Assembly (NCBI GenBank): GCA_963819855.1
Contig: CAWFYC010000020.1
Span: 442,950-506,949, forward strand
DNA: 64,000 bases
Direction of reading: 5' to 3'
Source of the DNA: JAMXLO01 sp963819855
GTDB taxonomy: Bacteria > Pseudomonadota > Alphaproteobacteria > Acetobacterales > Acetobacteraceae
Below the pieces are notes generated by a model that worked only from the letters and a program-made list of their open reading frames with translations, was not told the origin of the DNA and did no database searches. Position 1 is the stretch's first letter. The number at the start of each line of letters is the position of its first letter. Below, piece by piece: positions 36,328 through 44,279 of this stretch. The position numbers were made by a program, and so were the translations under genes.

Positions 36328-37000
36328 TTATCCGGTCTTTGGAGCTACCACGATGGTCGCCATCGGAAAGTGCGTGATCGGTCCGGTGAACGGCGGAAAC
36401 CGGCCGAACGACGCGCGCATCTCGTGGCGCACCGGCGAATTGAGCGCCGCGGTCAGCGCCGACTGATTGTCGAACACCACCTTGTTGCGCTGCATGTGGG
36501 TGACGCGCGGCCAGGGCAGGCCGCCGCACCAGTCGATACAGGTGTAGATTTCAATCTGCCGGATGCCGGGGAACCGCGCCATGATTGGCGGGTGATCGGC
36601 GATATAGTGGGCGAGCCAGGCGGGCAGGTCCTCGGCCACGCCTTCATACGCGACAAGGTATGTGCACGGCACCTCGCCTGGCGGCGTACGGAGCGCCGGA
36701 TCGGGCACCGCGTAGCGTCGCACCAGCATCGCCTGCTGGGTGGCATTCTGTACCGGCCAGCGCACCGAGCCGTTGCAGGTGTCCGTCGGGTACCAGCGCG
36801 GCTTCCAGTGCCGCGATGTCATCAAAATAAAGCTGCAGCGCAAGCTGCGGCGGTGGACCGTCGTCCAGATACGGATCGCTGGTGCTGGATGGCCTGAAGA
36901 TCAGTCCCTGTTGCAGCGCAGGCGTGGTGGCGATCACGTCGGATAGCCACGCCACCTCCGGCGACGCGTCGCGGAACATTGCGAACCAGCAGACCGTCAC
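36328..37000 (-). pseudogene. EthD-like protein, one +1 frameshift
   Basis: Two frames join to one protein of about 223 residues: VTVCWFAMFRDASPEVAWLSDVI... to RLGALA, then VQNATQQAMLVRRYAVPDPALR... YLVAYEGVAEDLPAWLAHYIADHPPIMARFPGIRQIEIYTCIDWCGG. The second half has the ferredoxin-like EthD pattern (HY...HPPIMARFPGI). One surplus base near 36755 (GCCGGTACAG for GCCGTACAG) explains the break. The GTG start at 37000 overlaps the stop of the ThDP enzyme (GTGA). EthD-type proteins assist or perform small-molecule oxidation; role here unknown. Confidence 0.75.
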
Positions 37001-38790
37001 GCGCGGAACAGTCCGGCGACCGCAGCCGGCGCGTACCCCGGTGCGACGCGCACATCCACGACCGCGACCGCGCCATCCGTCACTGCCGCGATTGCATCGT
37101 GGAATGTCGCCGCCAGGTCCGCGCCGTCGGTGACCGGACCGAAGCCAAGCGCGCCCTGCGCGCTGGCAAGCTGCGCCAGATCGATCTCCGGATCGGCGAT
37201 GCGCTGGCCGATCCAGCGATTCTCCACCGGCCGGTTGCGCATCCGCGCCACGCGTTCCTGATGCAGTTCGTCGTTGAAGAACGAGCGGTTGTTGGCGACC
37301 ACCAGCAGCAGCGGGATGTTGTAGTGCACTGCCGTCCACAGCGCAGTGGCGCCCATCAGGAAGTCGCCGTCGCCGCACACCGCGACCGGAAGCCGCCCGC
37401 TGCCGCGCAGTGCCAGCGCCGCACCGACGGAGATGCCCGGCCCGCCGCCGATCCCGGCGCCGCCGGTCGAGCCGATGTAGTCGAGCGGATGGCGCAGCGG
37501 CCAAAATGCGGCGCTCCACGACACCGATGTGTGCAGCAGCGATGCGGGCCGCGCGCCGACCGCCTGGCGCAACGCATGCGTCATCTGCGCCACGCTGATT
37601 TGGCCTGACTCCTCCGCTGGCTCGGCCGGCGGCGGTGGGGGCTCAACCGGCGCGAATGCTCGTCGCGGGAGTTCTGCGAGCAAGGCGGCGACCACGGTAT
37701 CCGCGTCGGCGGCAATGAACAGATCGGCGGGCGGCAATGCCTGGTGGTCCATGCTCCAGCCGTTGTGAAGCTGATGGTCCAGCGTGACCGCGATCACCTT
37801 CGCCACGGGCTCGACCGTGCCGCATGCGACCTTGAGCGCTCCTGCCAGATCCACCCAGTCCAGGCTCAGAATGACATCGGCGGCTGCGACGGCCTGCGCC
37901 GCTTCCGGTGGCAGGAAGGTCGCCGGTGCGCCGAGGTGCAGAGGATGGTCGGTGGGGAACACCGCGGCGCATTTGAGATCGGTCACCACCTGGGCACGCA
38001 GCGTCTCCGCCAGCGCCACACGATTGGCCCATTCCTGTTCGCCGCGCGAACCGCGACCCATCAGGATCACCGGCCGCTTCGCGGCGCGCAGCATCGCCAC
38101 GACACGCGCCGTCTGCTCGGGCGCGACCGCGGCCATCACGTCCGGGACAAATCGGGAAAAGTCGATCGGCGGCAGCGGATCAGCGAGCGGTGCCTCCTGC
38201 ATGCCGGCGTCCAGATTGATGTAGACCGGCCCTTTCGGCGCCGACCGCGCCAGCCAGCATGCGCGCAGCAGCGCTTCCCGCGCCGCCTCGGCCGAGGCCG
38301 GCTGATCGTCCCACTTGGTGTAGTCGCGGAGCAGCGCGCCCTGGTCGCGCGCGGTGTGGATCCAGTCGATCCACGGCCGGCGCTTTGGCGCATCCACCGG
38401 ACCGGTCGCGCCGAGCAACAGCACCGGCATGCGGTCGCACCAGGCGTTGAACACGGCCATCGTCGCATGCATCAGCCCGACATTGGAGTGCACCGCAGCG
38501 GCCATCGGCCGTCCGGTCACCTTGGCGTAGCCGTGCGCGATCGCCACGGCATGCTCTTCGTGCAGGCACAGCAGCATCTGCGGCTGCACGTTGCCGAGGT
38601 GGTTCACCAGGCTGTCGTGCAGGCCGCGATAGCTGGAGCCGGGGTTCAGCGCGATGAATGGAATCTCCAGCGCCCGCAGCGTTTCGGCGACGACATCGCT
38701 GCCGAACAGCGCGTTGCCGGACGGCAGCGGCAGCGGCCGCTCGATCGGCATGCCGGCACTGTCGGCAAGATGGTCCGTCCTGTCAGCCAT
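36997..38790 (-). CDS. Thiamine diphosphate-dependent enzyme (acetolactate synthase-like)
   Basis: The 597-residue protein has the three ThDP-enzyme domains: PYR domain with catalytic Glu in LCLHEEHAVAIAHGYAKVTGRP, central FAD/NAD-like domain (PVILMGRGSRGEQEW), and PP domain with the ThDP motif GDGDFLMGATALWTAVHYNIPLLLVVANN. It groups loosely with benzoylformate decarboxylase/benzaldehyde lyase-like enzymes; the reaction is undetermined. ATG 38790 lies inside the 3' end of the oxygenase gene (8-base overlap), so the two are translationally coupled. Confidence 0.9.
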   Translation of the reverse strand: MADRTDHLADSAGMPIERPLPLPSGNALFGSDVVAETLRALEIPFIALNPGSSYRGLHDSLVNHLGNVQPQMLLCLHEEHAVAIAHGYAKVTGRPMAAAVHSNVGLMHATMAVFNAWCDRMPVLLLGATGPVDAPKRRPWIDWIHTARDQGALLRDYTKWDDQPASAEAAREALLRACWLARSAPKGPVYINLDAGMQEAPLADPLPPIDFSRFVPDVMAAVAPEQTARVVAMLRAAKRPVILMGRGSRGEQEWANRVALAETLRAQVVTDLKCAAVFPTDHPLHLGAPATFLPPEAAQAVAAADVILSLDWVDLAGALKVACGTVEPVAKVIAVTLDHQLHNGWSMDHQALPPADLFIAADADTVVAALLAELPRRAFAPVEPPPPPAEPAEESGQISVAQMTHALRQAVGARPASLLHTSVSWSAAFWPLRHPLDYIGSTGGAGIGGGPGISVGAALALRGSGRLPVAVCGDGDFLMGATALWTAVHYNIPLLLVVANNRSFFNDELHQERVARMRNRPVENRWIGQRIADPEIDLAQLASAQGALGFGPVTDGADLAATFHDAIAAVTDGAVAVVDVRVAPGYAPAAVAGLFRA

Positions 38791-39766
38791 GCTGGGGGTC
38801 CTTGTTCCAGTCCGTCGCATTGCTGTGCAGCATGAACTCGCCGACCCGCAACGGGGCGTATTTCGGCGGGTTGCCCGGCCCCGTGCAACTCGGCAGGCAG
38901 GCTATCTCCGCATCGAAATCGGGAATGGCGAAGAAGGCAACCGAGTAGCGCTCGGTGCCGGAGCGGTTGATGACGCGATGCGGCGTGGAGGCGAAGCGGC
39001 CGTTGGTCCAACGCGCCATCATGTCGCCGATGTTGATCACGAAGCTGCCTGGGATCGGCGGCACATCGATCCAGTCGCCGCCATGTTCGACCTGCAACCC
39101 GCCGACATCCCCCTGCGCCACGATGGTGAACGCAGTGGTGTCGGAATGCGGGCGCAGGCCGAACTGCCGGCCGGTGGTGGTCGGCGGATGCGGCGGATAG
39201 TGAATCAGGTTGATCTGCGTCAGCGGCTTGCGATAGGCGGCGAGGAACCACGCCGCGTCCAGGTCGAGCGCCAGCGCGAAGGCGCGCAGCAGCGCCTCGG
39301 TCAGCCGCTCCATCCGATCGTAGTAGTCGAGCAGCGTTTCCCGCCACCCCGGCAGATTGTCCGGCCAGCGGTTGCGCGCGTGCACCCGGTTGCCGGCGAC
39401 GACATCGGGATCACTGTCCGGGAGTTCGTGCTGGTACTTGAAGCTTTCGTTGAGGTCGGGTGCGTCGGCCTGGTCGGCATAGATGCGCGAGCCAAGCGGC
39501 TGATAGCCGCGGTTCGGCCCGATCGCGAGCCGCACTTTCATGCGCGCTTCCAGAGGCTGGGCAAAGAACCGTCGCGATGCCGCGAAGATCGCATCGATCG
39601 CGCCGCGCGGGACGCCGTGGCCGGTGAGATAGAAGAAGCCGGTACTCTCGCAGGCGTCGCGGATCCGACACGCGACCTGCCGCTCCCGGTCACCCGCGAG
39701 GAACGCCGCGAAGTCGAGCACTGGCACGCGCGGTGCGGTCGGGTCCACCTGGGGCACTCGCAGCAA
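38783..39766 (-). CDS. 2-oxoglutarate/Fe(II) oxygenase (isopenicillin N synthase-like)
   Basis: The 327-residue protein begins PRVPVLDFAAFLAGDRERQ with the DIOX_N segment DACESTGFFYLTGHGVP and carries the iron ligands His-x-Asp in LRPHSDTTAFT and His in STPHRVINRSGTERYS, followed by the Arg/Ser that bind 2-oxoglutarate. First gene of a five-gene operon. The start is uncertain: the open frame begins at TTG 39766, a GTG three codons later is equally possible; no strong ribosome site is seen. Divergent from the gene at 39851. Confidence 0.9.
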   Translation of the reverse strand: MLRVPQVDPTAPRVPVLDFAAFLAGDRERQVACRIRDACESTGFFYLTGHGVPRGAIDAIFAASRRFFAQPLEARMKVRLAIGPNRGYQPLGSRIYADQADAPDLNESFKYQHELPDSDPDVVAGNRVHARNRWPDNLPGWRETLLDYYDRMERLTEALLRAFALALDLDAAWFLAAYRKPLTQINLIHYPPHPPTTTGRQFGLRPHSDTTAFTIVAQGDVGGLQVEHGGDWIDVPPIPGSFVINIGDMMARWTNGRFASTPHRVINRSGTERYSVAFFAIPDFDAEIACLPSCTGPGNPPKYAPLRVGEFMLHSNATDWNKDPQHG

Positions 39767-39850
39767 TTTTATGTACCAAAGTTAATGTGGCCATCAGCGC
39801 ATTGTCCATATAGCCTTCTGCCCGCACCACTTCAGAGAAGGAAAAGCACG

Positions 39851-40402
39851 ATGCCCTTCGATGCCTTGGTCACCGTCACGCGACAGAGAACACTGTCCGA
39901 CACACTCGATGATCACCGCCTGAACCCGGTCCCCTGGGACACGCTGGCGGAACACAAGGTGGCACAGCAGAGACGATACGGCCCGAGCTTCTGGTATCGC
40001 CACCAGTCCGCGGTATCCATCATGCTGGTGGTTGCCAGCCCCGCCGCGGGGGCCGTCGTCGCCATGAGCGGTGGCTTCTCTGGGCATTCCGGCGTCCTGG
40101 CGATCACCGGCAGCTTCGTATGGATGTGCATGGTTGCGCTGCTCACCGGCACCGGCATCATACGACTGCGTGCTGGCTCGCACTGGGAAGAGCGCGAGGT
40201 ACCGGCCTGTGGCGATATCCCCGAGCCGATCGCCAGGGTGGCACGCCTGCTGCGCGACGAACTGCCAGGTTCTCGACTGATCCTCGGCGAACTGAAGCGG
40301 CAGGAGACCGTGCTCGATCCGTACCTGCTGGTCGAACACAACGGCGAATGTGTCTGCCTGGGTATCTGGGAGAATAACGAGGTGATCGCCTGCGCGGGTT
40401 GA
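39851..40402 (+). CDS. Small membrane protein of unknown function
   Basis: The 183-residue protein starts MPFDALVTVTRQRTLSDTLDDHRLNPVPWDTL, has two predicted membrane helices (about 52-72 and 80-100: SIMLVVASPAAGAVVAMSG; VLAITGSFVWMCMVALLTGTGII) and a cytoplasmic C-terminal domain ending DPYLLVEHNGECVCLGIWENNEVIACAG. AGAAGGAAAAG precedes the ATG. No family was recognised; the C-terminal domain resembles small hydrolase-like or regulatory modules only vaguely. Confidence 0.75.
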   Translation: MPFDALVTVTRQRTLSDTLDDHRLNPVPWDTLAEHKVAQQRRYGPSFWYRHQSAVSIMLVVASPAAGAVVAMSGGFSGHSGVLAITGSFVWMCMVALLTGTGIIRLRAGSHWEEREVPACGDIPEPIARVARLLRDELPGSRLILGELKRQETVLDPYLLVEHNGECVCLGIWENNEVIACAG

Positions 40403-40447
40403 TCACTCGACGTAGGTGACCTTCGGCAGAGCCCATCCGTGGGCTGG

Positions 40448-41680
40448 CTAGGCGGCCAGCTCTCGGAGGGAGCGCGACGTGTCTCGCAACATCGCTGCCA
40501 CCACCCGCTTGCGGCGGGCGATCATCATGCGTCCCGCCATGAATTCCGCTGGTGCGTTGACCGCCTCGACCGCCTGGACGGTGCCGTCCTCCGTCAGATG
40601 GTAGATCGCGAAGGACCCCGCCACGGGGTCGCCACGCACCGCGATCTCCGTCACGTCGAACGGAAGCCCGGCGATCTGCAGCCGAACCTCGTACTGATCG
40701 GACCAGAACCACGGCACCTCCGGAGCCGGCGCCGGTCGCCCGCACAGATCGGCGGCGGCCTGCTTGGCCTGTTCCAGCGCATTCGGCACGCTCTCCAGGC
40801 GGGCGGTCCGGTGATACAGCGGCAACGGTCGATGCGTACAGTCGCCGATCGCGTGGATGGCGGCGTCCGCGGTCCGCGCGGCGGGATCGACCACGATGCC
40901 GTTGGTGCAGGCAAGACCGGCTGCGCGCGCCAGCGCATCGTTCGGTGCCGCGCCGATACCGACCAGGACAGCATCGCATGGAATGGTGCGGCCATCCGAC
41001 AGGCGCACCGCAGCGACCTCGCCGTCGGCGCCGTCGAACGCCTCCACCGCGGCGTTCAGCATGATGTGCACGCCGGCGGCCGCGTGACGGCGCTGAAAGA
41101 AATCCGATAGCGGGCCGGACGCCACGCGCGCCAGAACGCGTGCCTCCTGCTCGATCACCACAACATCGGCGCCGAGAGCGCGCGCGGACGCCGCGACCTC
41201 GAGGCCGATGTATCCGGCGCCGACGATCGCGATGCACACGCCTGGGCGGAGTAACGGCCTGAGACGATCGGTATCGGCCAGCGTGCGCAATGCGAAAATG
41301 CCGGCAAGGTCGTGGCCGGGCACACGAAGTGACCTGGCATGCGAGCCGGTGGCGAGGATCAGGTGGTCGTAGGCAACATGCTCACCGGACCCCAGGCTCA
41401 CCGTTCTGGCGGAGCGGTCGATTGCCGTCACATCGCATGAATGCCGCAGATCGATGCGGTTGCTCGGATAGAACGCGGCTGGCCGCAACAGCAGGTCGGC
41501 GAACTGACTATCGCCCTTGAGCCACGCCTTGGAAAGTGGCGGGCGCTGGTACGGCGGCAACGGTTCCGCGCCGATCAGCGTGATGGGCCCCCGCCAGCCA
41601 TACTGGCGCAGCAAGGCGGCGGCAGATCCGCCCGCGTGGCCAGCACCGACGATCGCCACCCGGGAAGATAAGTCATTCAT
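40448..41680 (-). CDS. Ferredoxin reductase-like FAD/NAD(P)-dependent oxidoreductase
   Basis: The 410-residue flavoprotein has FAD motif VAIVGAGHAGGSAAALLRQYGW, NAD motif IAIVGAGYIGLEVAASARALGADV, the second FAD motif IHAIGDCT, and a C-terminal reductase domain (VPWFWSDQYEVRLQIAGLP). This is the rubredoxin/ferredoxin reductase type of dioxygenase and P450 systems. No ferredoxin or oxygenase partner is adjacent apart from the unrelated 2OG enzymes, so its electron acceptor is unknown. Confidence 0.94.
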   Translation of the reverse strand: MNDLSSRVAIVGAGHAGGSAAALLRQYGWRGPITLIGAEPLPPYQRPPLSKAWLKGDSQFADLLLRPAAFYPSNRIDLRHSCDVTAIDRSARTVSLGSGEHVAYDHLILATGSHARSLRVPGHDLAGIFALRTLADTDRLRPLLRPGVCIAIVGAGYIGLEVAASARALGADVVVIEQEARVLARVASGPLSDFFQRRHAAAGVHIMLNAAVEAFDGADGEVAAVRLSDGRTIPCDAVLVGIGAAPNDALARAAGLACTNGIVVDPAARTADAAIHAIGDCTHRPLPLYHRTARLESVPNALEQAKQAAADLCGRPAPAPEVPWFWSDQYEVRLQIAGLPFDVTEIAVRGDPVAGSFAIYHLTEDGTVQAVEAVNAPAEFMAGRMMIARRKRVVAAMLRDTSRSLRELAA

Positions 41681-41712
41681 CCGGGGAGCCTAAGCATCAC
41701 GCCTGGAAACGC

Positions 41713-41896
41713 AAAGACCCCCGCACGCCTCGGCGTTGAACGGGGGTCACATTGCGAAGGTTGTGTTCTTCGCGCCTGGCGCTGATCGCCAAGCTACTGC
41801 GTGGACTTTGTGATCAGTCGCCGGTGCCACGTCGGTCGGCAACTGGGAAACTGCCCGGTGGAGTCATGCTGCGATGCACCCTCCTCTTCCGTGAAC
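41713..41896 (-). ncRNA. Candidate structured small RNA (6S-like in size and shape)
   Basis: Between two minus-strand genes, about 185 bases run from a sigma70-like promoter to a Rho-independent terminator. Three nested helices can form a rod: 41880-41871 with 41789-41778 (GGUGCAUCGC / GCGAU-CA-GCGCC), 41865-41862 with 41807-41804, and 41845-41837 with 41823-41815 (CAGUUGCCG / CGGCGACUG), leaving a large asymmetric internal bubble, as in 6S RNA. Size also fits 6S (160-190 nt). Against this: the flanking genes are not the usual ones, and an 17-codon frame (41867-41814) preceded by AGGAGG at 13 bases could instead be translated. Homology to ssrS was not tested. Confidence 0.5.
41716..41748 (-). 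terminator. Intrinsic terminator
   Basis: On the minus strand GACCCCCG...CGGGGGTC encloses a further helix (CAACGCC/GGCGTG) and is followed by TTTGCGTTT. Strong Rho-independent terminator; ends the candidate small RNA and anything reading through from the TauD-like gene. Confidence 0.8.
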
Positions 41897-41902
41897 GATC
41901 AG

Positions 41903-41932
41903 ATGCTGCTCCCGATGACGGTTCGATGTCAA
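41903..41932 (-). promoter_or_regulatory. Candidate promoter of the small RNA
   Basis: Minus-strand TTGACA (perfect -35, 41932-41927), 18-base spacer, CAGCAT (41908-41903, a weak -10). Start predicted near 41896. Not preceding any protein gene start, which favours an RNA gene. Confidence 0.5.
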
Positions 41933-41968
41933 GCGCTAAGCTGCGCAGCAAACAAGATATCCACTGCT

Positions 41969-41984
41969 GAATACTTGAGTATTC
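41969..41984. promoter_or_regulatory. Palindrome, possible operator
   Basis: GAATACT-TG-AGTATTC, a perfect 7-base inverted repeat with a 2-base centre, 37 bases upstream of the -35 of the small RNA promoter and 9 bases after the TauD-like stop. No T-run follows, so an operator is likelier than a terminator. Confidence 0.35.
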
Positions 41985-41993
41985 CGTGGCCGT

Positions 41994-42887
41994 TCACTCC
42001 GCCGTGGCATCCTGCTCGATCGTAATCACGTCGCCGGCAAGTGTCGTACGACGCACATCGCGCACCTCGTTGCGATCGAAGCGACGCGCACGATGCATCG
42101 TGGTCCGATTGTCCCACATCACCAGATCGTACGGCCGCCAGGCATGCGAATAGACGAACTCGCGCTGGGTCGCGAATTCCGTGAGATCACGCAGGAATAT
42201 GCGGGCCTCCGGGATCGTCCAGCCCTCGATCGCACCGGCATGCGAGGACAGGAACAGCGACCTCCGGCCTGTCACCGGATGTGTGCGCACTAGACGCTGT
42301 CGCACTGGCGTGAACGACGCGATCTCCTGCTCGGTCAGCCCGGTGAAGCCGATTGCATGACGCGAGTAAATCAACGAATGCAGGCAGACCAGGTCTTCCA
42401 CCTCCATCTTGGTGCGCGCGTCGAGCGCGTCGTAGGCGGCACGCATGTCGGCGAATTCGGTATTGGCGCCCCATGACGGCAATACCCGTCCGGACAGCAG
42501 CGAGTATTTCGCCGGCACGGGACGGAATGAACTGTCCGAGTGCCACAGCCGGTCGCCCAACTTGAAGAACCACACGCGATCTTCGGCCGATATGATTCTT
42601 CCGTCCTTGTCCAGGTTGGAGAAGTCGGCCATGTGCGCGCCGAGCCGACTGTCCGTCCGCTTTCGGATGTGGCCGCCGGTCGCATAGTTCTCCAACTCGC
42701 CGAAGTGCCGCGTGAAGGCGAGTTGCTGCTCGTCGGTGATCTTCTGGTCCGGAAACACCAGCACGGCATAGCGATCCATGCCCGCCTCGATCACCGCGGT
42801 CTCACTCTCGCTAAGCGCCTTGCCGCAATCGATTCCCGAGACCTCGGCCGCGAACGCCGGATGCAGTTGGCGAAACGATACCGACAT
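41994..42887 (-). CDS. TauD/TfdA-family 2-oxoglutarate dioxygenase
   Basis: The 297-residue protein carries the Fe(II) ligands in RLWHSDSSFRP (HxD) and MWDNRTTMHRARRF (distal His), with the 2-oxoglutarate-binding Arg following; RTHPVTGRRSLFLSSHA is another family segment. Length matches TauD/TfdA. Relatives hydroxylate taurine, 2,4-D or similar; substrate here unknown. ATG 42887 is chosen (MSVSFRQLHPAFAAEVSG, AGGGGA 9 bases upstream); the earlier ATG at 42911 is less likely. Divergent from the monooxygenase at 42974. Confidence 0.92.
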   Translation of the reverse strand: MSVSFRQLHPAFAAEVSGIDCGKALSESETAVIEAGMDRYAVLVFPDQKITDEQQLAFTRHFGELENYATGGHIRKRTDSRLGAHMADFSNLDKDGRIISAEDRVWFFKLGDRLWHSDSSFRPVPAKYSLLSGRVLPSWGANTEFADMRAAYDALDARTKMEVEDLVCLHSLIYSRHAIGFTGLTEQEIASFTPVRQRLVRTHPVTGRRSLFLSSHAGAIEGWTIPEARIFLRDLTEFATQREFVYSHAWRPYDLVMWDNRTTMHRARRFDRNEVRDVRRTTLAGDVITIEQDATAE

Positions 42888-42973
42888 CTGTGCCGATCCC
42901 CTGTGGTGCATCCGCCATTGAAGTCCTTTCCCGCCACCGCCGTCCAGGGTAAGGGGTACGCGGAGGTGCCAAC

Positions 42974-43297
42974 ATGTTCATCGCAATGAACCGCTTCCGG
43001 GTCGCACCGGGTTCGGAGGCAGACTTCGAAAAGGTCTGGACCAGCCGTGACAGCCATCTGTCGGGCGTGCCGGGCTTCACGGCGTTCCACCTGTTACGAG
43101 GCCCGGAACGAGAAGATCACGTGCTGTACTCGTCGCACACGATCTGGCGCAGCCGGGCCGACTTCGAGGCCTGGACACGGTCCGAGGCATTCCGCCGCGC
43201 GCACAGCGATGCCGGCGGCAATCGCAGCCTCTATCTCGGTCATCCTGAATTTGAAGGCTTCGACGTCATCCAGACGATCGAGCCCGGCAGTCACTGA
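42974..43297 (+). CDS. Antibiotic biosynthesis monooxygenase / heme-degrading-type protein
   Basis: The 107-residue ABM-fold protein begins MFIAMNRFRVAPGSEADFEKVWTSRDSHLSGVPGFTAFHLLRG, with SHTIWRSRADFEAWTRSEAFRRAH: the pattern of IsdG/HmoB-like heme-degrading monooxygenases. Whether it binds heme cannot be told. GGAGG precedes the ATG. It lies 16 bases before the SDR gene and is probably co-transcribed. Confidence 0.88.
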   Translation: MFIAMNRFRVAPGSEADFEKVWTSRDSHLSGVPGFTAFHLLRGPEREDHVLYSSHTIWRSRADFEAWTRSEAFRRAHSDAGGNRSLYLGHPEFEGFDVIQTIEPGSH

Positions 43298-43313
43298 CAG
43301 GGAGGATTGATCG

Positions 43314-44111
43314 ATGCGCTTCGACGGTAAGGTCTGCCTGGTCACCGGCGCCGGTTCGGGCATCGGCCGCGCCACCGCGATCGGCTTCGCGCAGCGCGGT
43401 GCCAGGGTGGTGGTGTCCGATGTGAACGGCAGCAGCGCGGAACAGGTCACAGCCGAAATTGCAACCTCCGGCGGTACCGCAACGACGGTCGTCGCGGACA
43501 TGGCCAATCCGGCCGACATCGACCAGATGGTGGGCCGCGCGGTACAGGAGTTCGGCCGGTTGGACGTGCTGCATAACAACGCGTTCGGTGTGCCACCTGC
43601 GCTGCGCGACAAGCGGCTCGCGCGCGTCGCGGACACCGATCAGGCGGTGTGGGACTACACCATTCAGGTCGGTCTCACCGCAGTGATGCAGGCGACGCGC
43701 GCCGCCTTGCCGATCATGCGGCAGCAGGGCGGTGGCGCCATCGTCAACACCGCATCGATCTCCGGGCTGTTCGCCGACTTTGGCATCACGTCGTACAACG
43801 TCATGAAGGCCGGCGTGATCAACCTGACGCGCGGCACCGCGATCGAATACGCACCTTACGGCATTCGCTGCAACTGCATCTGCCCCGGCGCGATCGACAC
43901 ACCGCTGCTGCAGCGTGCCTATGGCATCCCAGGCTTCGTGGAGGCGACGCGCGCCGCCATCCCGATGGGCCGCTTCGGCAAGCCGGACGAGATGGCCAAC
44001 GTCGTGCTGTTCCTGGCATCGGATCTCGCGTCGTATGTCACCGGCGCAGCCTTTGTCGCCGATGGCGGACTGACGGCACAGACCGGCATTCCCACGCGGT
44101 TCAGGGACTAG
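43314..44111 (+). CDS. Short-chain dehydrogenase/reductase
   Basis: Classical SDR of 265 residues. Cofactor motif GAGSGIGRA near 12-20, with Asp in VVSDVNG suggesting NAD; LHNNAF for NNAG; catalytic Ser in NTASISGLF and YxxxK in TSYNVMKAG (Tyr and Lys spaced by three). C-terminal GRFGKPDEMANVVLFLASDLASYVTGAAFVADGG. GGAGGA precedes the ATG. Substrate unknown. Confidence 0.93.
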   Translation: MRFDGKVCLVTGAGSGIGRATAIGFAQRGARVVVSDVNGSSAEQVTAEIATSGGTATTVVADMANPADIDQMVGRAVQEFGRLDVLHNNAFGVPPALRDKRLARVADTDQAVWDYTIQVGLTAVMQATRAALPIMRQQGGGAIVNTASISGLFADFGITSYNVMKAGVINLTRGTAIEYAPYGIRCNCICPGAIDTPLLQRAYGIPGFVEATRAAIPMGRFGKPDEMANVVLFLASDLASYVTGAAFVADGGLTAQTGIPTRFRD

Positions 44112-44146
44112 GGGGTTTCAGGCAAAGGCGGAATTGCAGCAAGGCG

Positions 44147-44230
44147 ATGGGTTTCGCTCCGCTCTACCCATCCTACCGCAACCCGCACGTGCCAACTCGT
44201 AGGATGGGTAGAGCGCAGCGAAACCCATCG
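44147..44230. repeat. Long intergenic palindrome, copy 3
   Basis: Arms 44147-44177 and 44200-44230 (31 bases each, one mismatch, loop 22), same family as copies 1, 2 and 4. Between the 3' ends of two convergent genes, the SDR and the molybdenum hydroxylase large subunit, as for copy 2. Confidence 0.95.
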
Positions 44231-44279
44231 AGCAAAGTGATTGCACCAGCGTCCGGTCTAGCACCAGCCGGCACCCTAT

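Noticed and set aside
36997..38790. Biosynthetic acetolactate synthase (ilvB)
   Set aside because: No regulatory subunit or ilvC nearby, and the operon is catabolic in character; only the general ThDP fold is supported.
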